Assembly (NCBI GenBank): GCA_965226025.1
Contig: CBDDCD010000002.1
Location: 620,001 to 684,000 of the forward strand
Direction: 5' to 3'
Length of the DNA stretch: 64,000 nt
From: Moanibacter sp965226025
Lineage (GTDB): Bacteria > Verrucomicrobiota > Verrucomicrobiia > Opitutales > UBA2987
Below the pieces are notes generated by a model. That model was given only the letters and a program-made list of their open reading frames with translations, did no database searches and had not been told where the DNA came from. Positions 37,129-44,689 of this stretch are shown in pieces. The stretch's first letter is position 1; every line of letters starts with the position of its first letter. Made by a program: the position numbers and the translations under genes.

Positions 37129-39966
37129 ATGGCTTGGTCCCCGATCAACTTGGAACCGGGTGAAGGTAAGCCCGTAACGGTGCTTTTAATAAGCAGCATC
37201 TTTTCGGGGCTGACCGCCATTTTTCTCCTTACCGCAGCCAACGTCCTCTTTCTTGATGCATATGGCGCACGTTACTTGCCCCACGCATATATGGGCTCCG
37301 GAATATTCGGAGCCCTCCTTGGGCTGCTCTATGCGAAGCTTCAGAAGCATGTTTCCCTGCGTCAGCTCTTAAGCGGGAATCTCGTCCTATCAATTGTCAC
37401 GATTGTTCTGTTTCGCCTGCTCTTCGAATTGCCGGGAAAATGGCCGGCTGCGGTCCTCTTTATCTCGCATACGTCCATATTATTTTTAACCGGTCTTGTA
37501 TCCGTAACGGTGCCAGGATTGCTCTTTAACCTCCGCCAGGGAAAACGCCTGTTTGGCTTAATATCGGCGGGGGGGCTTATCTCAGGCATCGCCGGTGGAT
37601 TCGCAGTTCCCTTGCTCGTCAAATTCATCGGGGGAACCGAAAACATTCTCATTTTCACCGCCCTTAGTATTGCTCTCACACTTGGTATTCTATTCTACAT
37701 ATTCAAAGCCTTCCCCGATCGTTTTTCCGAAGCTGAGGGATCACCAGAAAAGGCGGCGGAGAAATCCTCCTCAGCAGAACTGCTGAAAAGCAGGTACCTC
37801 CGCTTAATTTTTGGTATCTCCGTTATGACGGTTTTTACCTTCTATTTCCTTAATTACATTTTCAGTGAACAATTGAAGGCCAAGTTTCCGGATAAAGATG
37901 AAATGGCCACCTATTACGCTATCTTTATCTCTGTAGGGCTTATGATTTCGCTCTTCAGCGTTACTTTCTTCTCGGCAAAAGTGCTGACCCGCTACGGTCT
38001 CACTGGCGGCCTTATCGTTATGCCAGTCTTCTTAATGATCGGCAGCATTGCCCTCGTCATCGGCACTTTTCTCCCAGGAGCTTTGATCATTGTATTCACC
38101 GTTGCGGTCATCAACAGGATCCTTTACGCAAGTCTCAATACCGGTTTCAACGCAGCTTCTATGGCCACATTGTACCTGCCCCTGCCGGTTGACCAACGTA
38201 TTGGCGCCCAGGCAATGAACGAGAGTATCGTCAGGCCTGTTGTCACCATTATTGCCGGCGCTTCACTGTTGCTCTTCACCAACGTCTTTCATTTTGAGGT
38301 GCTCCATATCTCCATCGCAATGATAATTGTTCTCGTCCTATGGATAGCGATAACCCTTCTTTTGCGAAAAGAATACCCAATCGTTCTCGATAAGGCACTG
38401 GCGAAACGTGACATTGGGGAAATCTCTTATATTTCCCTTGAAGATTCATCGACCTTGGGCGTTTTACAAAAAAGCCTCCAAAGTTCGGTCCCAGGTAGAG
38501 TAATTTACGCTCTAAAGGTGTTAGTGGATTTGAATCATGAATCTTTAAACGCAGTTCTAATTGAACTGCTCTCCCATCCCGCACCGGAAGTGCGGCTTGC
38601 AGCGCTGGAGAAAATAGAAGAAACGGAAACGACCGTATCTCCCGAAATTATTCAATCCTTTCTTCAAAAAGAATCAGTGCCAGACGTTAAGGGTCGAGCC
38701 TGCTCTACGCTGAGCGCCATAGGCGGGTCTGATGTCTTCGAGGAAGTTGTCCTCTTCCTTTCCGATAATCACCGTGAAGTGCGGATGGGCGCAATGGTCG
38801 GACTTTTGCGACACTGCGGCATCGAAGGGGTGCTCGCGGCTGGGGAACAACTGATCAAATTTCAAAATTCAGAAATTCCAGCGGAACGAGAGTTCGCGGC
38901 AGAAGTCCTTGGCGAAGTGCAGACCGGAAGCTTTTATCGCCCGCTTATGAAGCTCCTCAATGATCCGGAACTGGAAGTGAAACGGGCGGCGCTAACCGCC
39001 GCAGGGAAGTTAAAAAACCCCGCCCTGTGGCCATCGGTACTAAATAGCCTCTCCGTTTCAAACCTAAGTGGAGCTGCCCAATCAGCTCTTATCGCCGGTG
39101 GTGATTCTACGCTGCCAGTGCTGGAAACAGCCTTTACCTCCCATGAACGAAAATCCCAATTGCGAATCGTGGATATTTGCGCGCGTATACTGGGTGAAAA
39201 ATCCAGGGACTTTCTGAAATCGCGCATCAATTTTCCAGACGCGGATATTCGCAGCGCTGTTCTCACGGCCTTGGAGAAAAAGCAATATCATGCTGATAGC
39301 GGTGAGGATATCGAAGCTGCTAACCATCAACTATTGAAAGAGCTGGCTTCTACAGCCTGGCTCAATGCCTCGCTCCTTGATATTGATGACAACTCGGATT
39401 CTACGCCGCTTAAAAACGCTATCCATTCAGATATCTCTAAAATCCTGCAAAGAGTATTCGCTCTATTATCTTTCATTTATCCCGCACAGAATATTCTTCA
39501 CGCCCGCGATTCTATTAACAGTGAATCCTCCAACCAAAGGGCCATCGCCCTGGAAATTATCGATCTGCTTCTGCCCCGTCAATTGAAGGACTGGCTCTTT
39601 CTCCTGCTCGAGAACGCAGAGCCGGCCAAATGTTTGAATGCTCTCAAAGATGGATTTCCTCAGGAGCAGATTGGCCACCGTGAACGCCTGAAGGAATTAA
39701 TCAATAGAGATTATGCGGCTATCTCGCCCTGGACACAGAGTTGTGCATTGTATGCGGTGGGGAAAAGCGGTGACAGAGATCTATCTGATGCGGTTTTAAA
39801 TGCGCTCTCTTCACCCGAATGGTTGATTCGAGAGACGGCAGTCTGGACCTTGTGCAAATATGATCCGCAGGAATTCACCAGCAGAGTAAGCACTTTTAAA
39901 AGGGATCCCAGCCCGAACGTTGTAGGTATAGCCTCGCATTTGAGTGAAGAACTGACAGATATTTAA
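37129..39966 (+). CDS. NTT/MFS-like membrane transporter fused to HEAT repeats
   Basis: 945 residues. Residues about 10-420 form roughly 12 membrane helices in the style of ATP:ADP antiporter (Npt/Tlc) proteins, for example VTVLLISSIFSGLTAIFLLTAANVLFLDAYG and ISAGGLISGIAGGFAVPLLV, with a Lys/Glu-rich loop after helix 6. Residues about 440-940 are HEAT-type alpha repeats (LLSHPAPEVRLAALEKIEE, LLNDPELEVKRAALTAAGKL, ALSSPEWLIRETAVWTLCKY). The next gene, 12 bases downstream, encodes a cyclic-nucleotide-binding domain; in related proteins the same domains can occur in one chain. The substrate is unknown. GC is lower than in the flanking genes, consistent with transfer. No strong ribosome site precedes the ATG. 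Confidence 0.85.
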   Translation: MAWSPINLEPGEGKPVTVLLISSIFSGLTAIFLLTAANVLFLDAYGARYLPHAYMGSGIFGALLGLLYAKLQKHVSLRQLLSGNLVLSIVTIVLFRLLFELPGKWPAAVLFISHTSILFLTGLVSVTVPGLLFNLRQGKRLFGLISAGGLISGIAGGFAVPLLVKFIGGTENILIFTALSIALTLGILFYIFKAFPDRFSEAEGSPEKAAEKSSSAELLKSRYLRLIFGISVMTVFTFYFLNYIFSEQLKAKFPDKDEMATYYAIFISVGLMISLFSVTFFSAKVLTRYGLTGGLIVMPVFLMIGSIALVIGTFLPGALIIVFTVAVINRILYASLNTGFNAASMATLYLPLPVDQRIGAQAMNESIVRPVVTIIAGASLLLFTNVFHFEVLHISIAMIIVLVLWIAITLLLRKEYPIVLDKALAKRDIGEISYISLEDSSTLGVLQKSLQSSVPGRVIYALKVLVDLNHESLNAVLIELLSHPAPEVRLAALEKIEETETTVSPEIIQSFLQKESVPDVKGRACSTLSAIGGSDVFEEVVLFLSDNHREVRMGAMVGLLRHCGIEGVLAAGEQLIKFQNSEIPAEREFAAEVLGEVQTGSFYRPLMKLLNDPELEVKRAALTAAGKLKNPALWPSVLNSLSVSNLSGAAQSALIAGGDSTLPVLETAFTSHERKSQLRIVDICARILGEKSRDFLKSRINFPDADIRSAVLTALEKKQYHADSGEDIEAANHQLLKELASTAWLNASLLDIDDNSDSTPLKNAIHSDISKILQRVFALLSFIYPAQNILHARDSINSESSNQRAIALEIIDLLLPRQLKDWLFLLLENAEPAKCLNALKDGFPQEQIGHRERLKELINRDYAAISPWTQSCALYAVGKSGDRDLSDAVLNALSSPEWLIRETAVWTLCKYDPQEFTSRVSTFKRDPSPNVVGIASHLSEELTDI

Positions 39967-39978
39967 AGAAGAGGCCCC

Positions 39979-40401
39979 ATGCTTCTAACCATTGAAAAAG
40001 TCATCTTATTGAAAACGGTGGATATCTTTTCCGATGTGGACGAGAACATCCTTACCCAGGTTGCATCCATCTTAGGGGAGGAAAAAGTTAAAACGGGTGA
40101 TGCGATCATTACGAAAGAGGATATGGGACGATCCCTCTACATCATTGTTGATGGGCGTGTTCGCGTCCACGCCGGCGAGAAAACTTTCGCGGAAATTGGC
40201 GAAAGAGAGGTCTTCGGCGAACTCTCCGCTCTCTTACCGGAACCGCGTGTCGCCTCAGTCACTGCGCTCGAAGATACTACCCTCCTCCGCTTAGACCACG
40301 ACAGTTTGTATGAAATCATGAATGATAACTTCGACGTGGCTAAAGGGATCATCACCTTCTTAGTAAAGCGCTGCCGCGAAATCCGGTTGCAATCTGTCTG
40401 A
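39979..40401 (+). CDS. Cyclic-nucleotide-binding domain protein (CAP_ED), single domain
   Basis: 140 residues, made almost entirely of one cNMP-binding beta-roll: VDIFSDVDENILTQVASIL, then AIITKEDMGRSLYIIVDGRVRVH, the phosphate-binding cassette region REVFGELSALLPEPRVASVTALED, and a C-terminal helix (YEIMNDNFDVAKGIITFLVKRC). The Gly-Glu-Leu-Ser plus Arg of the cassette are present, so nucleotide binding is plausible. There is no DNA-binding domain. AGAAGAGG lies just before the ATG and the transporter gene ends 12 bases upstream, so the two are co-transcribed; it probably gates or senses for the transporter. Confidence 0.9.
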   Translation: MLLTIEKVILLKTVDIFSDVDENILTQVASILGEEKVKTGDAIITKEDMGRSLYIIVDGRVRVHAGEKTFAEIGEREVFGELSALLPEPRVASVTALEDTTLLRLDHDSLYEIMNDNFDVAKGIITFLVKRCREIRLQSV

Positions 40402-40453
40402 TTGAAAGCAGAATTTGAAGATAGCATCTACATCTGTGCACCATGGAATCGAT

Positions 40454-40483
40454 TCCCCGGTTCGATTCCGCGTGCCGGCACCA
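40454..40483 (+). other. tRNA 3'-end fragment, candidate attachment site
   Basis: TCCCCGGTTCGATTCCG... to ...GGCACCA is identical at 28 of 30 positions to the 3' end of the tRNA-Gly at 22553-22582 and lies in the same orientation. No 5' part of a tRNA precedes it. Integrases that insert into tRNA genes leave such a duplicated 3' end. Confidence 0.75.
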
Positions 40484-40508
40484 GCTACTCTAGTCGAAAG
40501 ACACCTGA

Positions 40509-42707
40509 TCAGAGGTAGTCTTTCATATCTTCCCACTCGGGTCTCCAAAAAAGAGTGAGCGCATTCTCTTCCTTCTCGTCCCGATCGTTGAGGGCGAAGT
40601 TAAGTCGGACGAACTCGAGTTCGCCTCCCCCGCGCTCTTCCCGGAGGGTCTCGAAGAACCCCAGTGGGAGGGCGATCTCAGCGTCATATCCGATTGCCGA
40701 AACCAGGGCGGCGACTTTTGTCCCCTTGGGAGTGTCCTCGATATCCCAATAGTTGGTGTTGGCCGAACCCTCACCCGGACTCAAGGCAAACATAGGATCG
40801 TCGTCCCCCTTACCGCCAGGGTATACATCAGCCCAAAACACCAATCCGTCATAGCCTCGAAGGTCTCGCCCTGAAGAGAGCTGTATCGAACTGTCCATCA
40901 CAGAAAAGGCGACATAGAGAAAGCGCTCGTTATACTGAACGCCGAAACGACACGAGGCATCCAGCTGGCCGCGCCACTGCTTGATTCGTTCCTCCGGTTC
41001 GAATCCCTGCGGATTCTCGAACCGGTAGGGTAACTCTCCCCAGTCCTCCAGTTTTCCATCGATTTCCATCTCCTGATCAGCGTATTCCACGGTTCGTAGC
41101 TTTTCCACTCTGATCAATTTCTTGCCGTCCAGTTTTACCGTCCGATCGGGCAAAGCGCATTCTACTTCGAACTCGAGTATGGCGCCGGGCGCCTCTTCGA
41201 TCGGCAGCGCGGCGACGCTGCCGAGAGCGAACTCAAGGGTGCCGGATTCACCCGGTTGAAGACGCAGGTGGCCTTCAGTTGGTTTCACTTTGAGAGAATC
41301 GCTCGCCTCAATTCGAAAATGGGCTTCAAGCGGAACCGATTCTCTGTTTTCCGCCTCTAGGACCACAACTGCTCTTCGAAACATTCGCTCTTCCGATAGA
41401 AGAGGTTCGATCTCCAGCCAGTCTTCTCGCAGCTCATACTCCTGCTTGAGGGTGGCGAAGTACTCCTCAGCTTCCAGGGCGCCTTCCGCGCTTTCAGGGT
41501 AGACATCGAATTCCCGACCCTCCTTATCCACCGCCCGGTAGACGACCTCTTTTCTCCTGACCTCGACCGACCAGAAATGTAATGTCGAACTGACCTTATC
41601 CAGATACCACCGAGGCGAAACAGATATTGCCCTCGGACCCTGACCCCAAGCCCCATCGCCAAGATAGATGACTCCCTCCCCGTCCTCTGCTATCTTACCG
41701 CCGCGAATCAAGTGGCTTCGCTTGAAGACGTGATCGTGGTTTTCGAAGGCAACGCGAATACCGTGTTTGTCGAATATTGGACCCCAGAACAGGCGACCCT
41801 CAGTCGATCTGTCCCCCTCATAGGCCCGATGCCCCGGATACTGAGGGACGTGGTAGACAGCCATTCGATGCCGGATCTTTCGATCGCCGGTCAGACGTTC
41901 TTCCAACCAGTCGCGCTGACTCTCGTGGGAGGTAATATGACCCGAATCGAGAAAATAAAACACAAGGTTCTTTCCGAATTTCCGCCGAAAATAGCTCCTC
42001 TCGCTTTCCTGAGCGAAGAGACCGAAGTAGAACGGCGCATCGTCCTTTGTTCCGCCGTAACTGCCATCGACTTCGTGATTTCCTATCGCTAGCCCAACCG
42101 GGACCGTAAAACCCTCCGGCGTGACCATACCTTCGGTCCAATGTTTGGTCCAGTCGTTCCAACGGTCCAAGTTCTCGAGCTTCCCATTGCCATAGGCGAT
42201 ATCTCCACCAATGACCGCGAAATCGGGTTCACGGGCAGCGGCATGGCGGAGGAGTTCAGGCACTTCATCGCCAACCCCCATGTCACCACCGGTCACGAAT
42301 CGGAGGGGAGACCCATCCCTGGGAATAGTACGAAACTTGCGCTCCCTCGAATATCCGGATTCAGGGCTTCCAGCGACGAAGTAGTAGGTCTGTCCTGGAT
42401 CCAGGCCGGTGAGTTCGACCCAGTGAACTTGAGGTCCGGATTCCAATCCCTTGATGAAGTGGCTTTCCCCGTTTGCCTTGGAACCGTAGGCAGCCGCATC
42501 CGACTGGCGTGATACGACGTCGTAGAGAACCTCACTCTGAGATATGGGACTGGATGTGATGAAATTCACTGTCATCGTCGTACTGGTATCATTCTGCCAG
42601 GTCAGATGCAGCGCTTCCGGCTCATCATTTCCCCTTAGGGTGGACGATATAATCAAACCCACGAAGGACGCCCAAAACATAGTAAATGCTTGAGTGTAGA
42701 TGTTCAT
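40509..42707 (-). CDS. Purple-acid-phosphatase-like metallophosphoesterase with C-terminal CBM9-like domain, exported
   Basis: 732 residues with an N-terminal signal sequence (FTMFWASFVGLIISSTLRG). A fibronectin-like domain (ALHLTWQNDTSTTMTVNFIT, VHWVELTGLDPGQTYYFVAG) precedes the metallophosphatase domain: VTGGDMGVGDE, VIGGDIAYGNG, AIGNHEVDG, AVYHVPQYPGHRAY and FENHDHVFKRS, which together give the usual metal ligands. A middle beta region follows. The last about 200 residues (MEIDGKLEDWGELPYRFENPQ to FWRPEWEDMKDYL) resemble the CBM9-like fold, so the enzyme may bind a polysaccharide or another polymer. It starts 47 bp downstream of rsmD on the same strand. Confidence 0.88.
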   Translation of the reverse strand: MNIYTQAFTMFWASFVGLIISSTLRGNDEPEALHLTWQNDTSTTMTVNFITSSPISQSEVLYDVVSRQSDAAAYGSKANGESHFIKGLESGPQVHWVELTGLDPGQTYYFVAGSPESGYSRERKFRTIPRDGSPLRFVTGGDMGVGDEVPELLRHAAAREPDFAVIGGDIAYGNGKLENLDRWNDWTKHWTEGMVTPEGFTVPVGLAIGNHEVDGSYGGTKDDAPFYFGLFAQESERSYFRRKFGKNLVFYFLDSGHITSHESQRDWLEERLTGDRKIRHRMAVYHVPQYPGHRAYEGDRSTEGRLFWGPIFDKHGIRVAFENHDHVFKRSHLIRGGKIAEDGEGVIYLGDGAWGQGPRAISVSPRWYLDKVSSTLHFWSVEVRRKEVVYRAVDKEGREFDVYPESAEGALEAEEYFATLKQEYELREDWLEIEPLLSEERMFRRAVVVLEAENRESVPLEAHFRIEASDSLKVKPTEGHLRLQPGESGTLEFALGSVAALPIEEAPGAILEFEVECALPDRTVKLDGKKLIRVEKLRTVEYADQEMEIDGKLEDWGELPYRFENPQGFEPEERIKQWRGQLDASCRFGVQYNERFLYVAFSVMDSSIQLSSGRDLRGYDGLVFWADVYPGGKGDDDPMFALSPGEGSANTNYWDIEDTPKGTKVAALVSAIGYDAEIALPLGFFETLREERGGGELEFVRLNFALNDRDEKEENALTLFWRPEWEDMKDYL

Positions 42708-42754
42708 TTCTGCTGCAAGTCTGTACCTTCTTCGGATTTCATACGATCCGAATT

Positions 42755-43318
42755 TCAGCGTTTGATAATTCTCACATTGGGCTCAGACCGACTCTTCCGA
42801 TTCCCGAATTCTCGCTCCACCACCCAATCCCTCAAGTCGAATTCGATACCCCCGGGTGCTTCAAAGACTACCCTCGCAGAGGATTCATCCTTCAAACTTT
42901 CACTGACCAGGTGAAGGATCCTGGGAGCCTCCGGCTCCAAGATTTCGTAGGGTGGGTCCACAAAAATGAAATCGAACACTGGGCCTTCGCCGCTCCGCCA
43001 TTTAAAGACATCCGATACACAGATCCGGCACGCGGTTAGGGGCGTATCCATACTCTTGCAAACCCTACCAAGGTTTTTCTCAACCGACTTGGCACAGTGT
43101 CGATTCTTCTCAACGAAAACTCCGCCATTCGCTCCTCTGCTCAGGGCCTCTAGGCCGTAGGATCCGCACCCAGCGAACAGATCGAGAAAATATACCCCCT
43201 CGATCCGCGAACCAATCTGAGAGAAAACGGCCTCACGCATCCGGTCCAACGCCGGCCTCACACCCCTCTTCGGAACATCCAGACGAACGCCTCTAGCTCT
43301 GCCTCCGGTCACTCGCAT
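42755..43318 (-). CDS. rsmD: 16S rRNA (guanine966-N2)-methyltransferase
   Basis: About 187 residues from ATG 43318 (MRVTGGRARGVRL), the family's usual N-terminus; a longer reading from 43369 adds unlike sequence. It methylates G966 of 16S rRNA in the small subunit. Motifs: RPALDRMREAVFSQI, the SAM site FLDLFAGCGSYGLEALSRGA, FVEKN, and the catalytic FIFVDPPYE. The family commonly runs to 180-200 residues. The purple acid phosphatase gene follows on the same strand. Upstream is a divergent region with two candidate small transcripts. Confidence 0.95.
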   Translation of the reverse strand: MRVTGGRARGVRLDVPKRGVRPALDRMREAVFSQIGSRIEGVYFLDLFAGCGSYGLEALSRGANGGVFVEKNRHCAKSVEKNLGRVCKSMDTPLTACRICVSDVFKWRSGEGPVFDFIFVDPPYEILEPEAPRILHLVSESLKDESSARVVFEAPGGIEFDLRDWVVEREFGNRKSRSEPNVRIIKR

Positions 43319-43466
43319 ATTCCCTGGCCCGTCTCCAAATTCCACCCCGGACCTGCCTTCCCGATTCACAAAAAGAGCGGAAAATTGAACGAATCTCTTC
43401 CATCCTCAGTCGTAGCCTACGAAAGCTGACAATCTGTAGCAATGCAGGAACGTTGTCCGTTTTCAT

Positions 43467-43541
43467 AGTTTCAGTCTGGTTTGTAGTTTGGTTGAACTCT
43501 TGTGAACGCCACCGATTCGTTGGTGGCGTTCCTCTTTTTTG
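43467..43541 (+). ncRNA. Candidate small transcript 1 with intrinsic terminator
   Basis: A 20-nt sequence AGTTTCAGTCTGGTTTGTAG (43467-43486) is followed 17 nt later by a hairpin, GAACGCCACC-GATTCGTT-GGTGGCGTTC (43504-43531), and a T-rich tail. The same 20-mer and layout recur at 43633-43705. The 5' end is unknown. Confidence 0.5.
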
Positions 43542-43632
43542 TTCTCATTTTGAACATCCATCTGAGCCCTCGGTCTAAAGATTCGAAACCAATACCTGAT
43601 TGAATCGTCCATAGAGCGAGGATTTAGTTCAA

Positions 43633-43705
43633 AGTTTCAGTCTGGTTTGTAGATTGTTAAGCAGTGGGTGGCGCCGCAGATTGTAGTCTGCGGCGTCTTT
43701 TTTTT
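43633..43705 (+). ncRNA. Candidate small transcript 2 with intrinsic terminator
   Basis: Same 20-mer AGTTTCAGTCTGGTTTGTAG (43633-43652), then 18 nt, then a hairpin CGCCGCAGA-TTGTAG-TCTGCGGCG (43672-43695) and eight T. The stem sequence differs from that of copy 1 while the layout is kept, which suggests selection on structure. Confidence 0.5.
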
Positions 43706-43750
43706 GGCTTGGAAAAGTCGCACGATTTCCAAGCTGGCTGAATACGTCCT

Positions 43751-44506
43751 ATGACCCGATTTCGCTCATTCCTCGAGCATTCGGAAACCGCTCCGGAGGA
43801 CACGTTCTCGCTCAGTCCAGAAGAGAGCCATCATCTCCTGCGCGTCCGGCGGGCCAAAACTGGAGACTCAGTAGCGGTCTTTGACGGTAGAGGAAACGAA
43901 TACGAGTGCATCCTCAGCGGAGTTTCCGAAGGCCGCGCTCTACTGAAGATCGATTCAAGATGCACACGCCCACCTCCCCATTTCAGGATCACCCTCGCCC
44001 AAGCCATCCTCAAAGGCCCAGCCATGGATCAGGTGGTCCAAAGGGCCACCGAGTTGGGAGTCAGCCGGATCATGCCGATTTCTTCCCAACGCTCGGTCAC
44101 TTCCCTATCCGACAGCCGATTCAGACAGAAACTGAGTCGATGGAGATCAATCACCATCGAAGCATGCAAGCAGTGGGGCAATCCGTACCTTCCCGCCATT
44201 GACTCAATCTCCAGCCTTGCAGACTTCTGTGGGCAGCTGCCGGAAGATTCCTTCAGGGTGATCGGCAGCCTCGATCCGCAAGCGATTTCTCTCAATCTTG
44301 CACTCACCCAGTTTCGCCGCCTCCACCCAAATAGCGATCGGGATCATTCCATCTGTCTAATCGGTCCCGAAGGCGACTTTACTGCAGAGGAGTACCAGCT
44401 CGCCCACAATGCCGGTTTCATTTCGATCACTCTTGGCGACAACACCCTGCGTTCCGAAACCGCCGCCATCGTCTCCATCGCCCTCCTCAACCACGAGCTG
44501 ACTTAG
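43751..44506 (+). CDS. rsmE: 16S rRNA (uracil1498-N3)-methyltransferase
   Basis: 251 residues; methylates U1498 of 16S rRNA. N-terminal PUA-like part has EESHHLLRVRRAKTGDSVAVFDGRGNEY. The SPOUT domain has ALQ-type LAQAILKGPAMDQVVQRATELGVSRIMPI, RSV, EACKQWG, and the knotted SAM site LIGPEGDFTAEEYQLA followed by ITLGDNTLRSETAAI. All are typical of RsmE. The TAG stop is contained in the next repeat (ACTTAGGAATCTGTCGG). It lies just after the candidate small transcripts. Confidence 0.96.
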   Translation: MTRFRSFLEHSETAPEDTFSLSPEESHHLLRVRRAKTGDSVAVFDGRGNEYECILSGVSEGRALLKIDSRCTRPPPHFRITLAQAILKGPAMDQVVQRATELGVSRIMPISSQRSVTSLSDSRFRQKLSRWRSITIEACKQWGNPYLPAIDSISSLADFCGQLPEDSFRVIGSLDPQAISLNLALTQFRRLHPNSDRDHSICLIGPEGDFTAEEYQLAHNAGFISITLGDNTLRSETAAIVSIALLNHELT

Positions 44507-44571
44507 GAATCTGTCGGACGAACACGGTCACGTGCGAAGCAATCGAACGTCAATGTCCGACAGACTCCTAG
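44503..44571. repeat. CTAG-family palindromic repeat, copy 7
   Basis: CTTAGGAATCTGTCGGACGA at the left, TGTCCGACAGACTCCTAG at the right. The left edge holds the rsmE stop codon. Confidence 0.85.
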
Positions 44572-44594
44572 CTCAACTTTCGCAGAAAGTTGGT

Positions 44595-44689
44595 ATAGCC
44601 CGCTTTTGTGGCTAGCATGCGACAACACGACGAAGAGAACATTTTTCCGCAAAACGATGCTCGAAAACCAGCCGGGGAAAGCGGGCTAT
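44595..44689. repeat. 95-bp element with 13-bp inverted ends
   Basis: ATAGCCCGCTTTT at the left pairs with AAAGCGGGCTAT at the right. The right end contains the TAG stop of hrpB on the minus strand, so it may act as terminator. Confidence 0.65.

Noticed and set aside
40430..40483. Complete second tRNA gene
   Set aside because: Only the T-arm, acceptor 3' strand and CCA are present; no matching 5' acceptor strand, D-arm or anticodon arm lies upstream.
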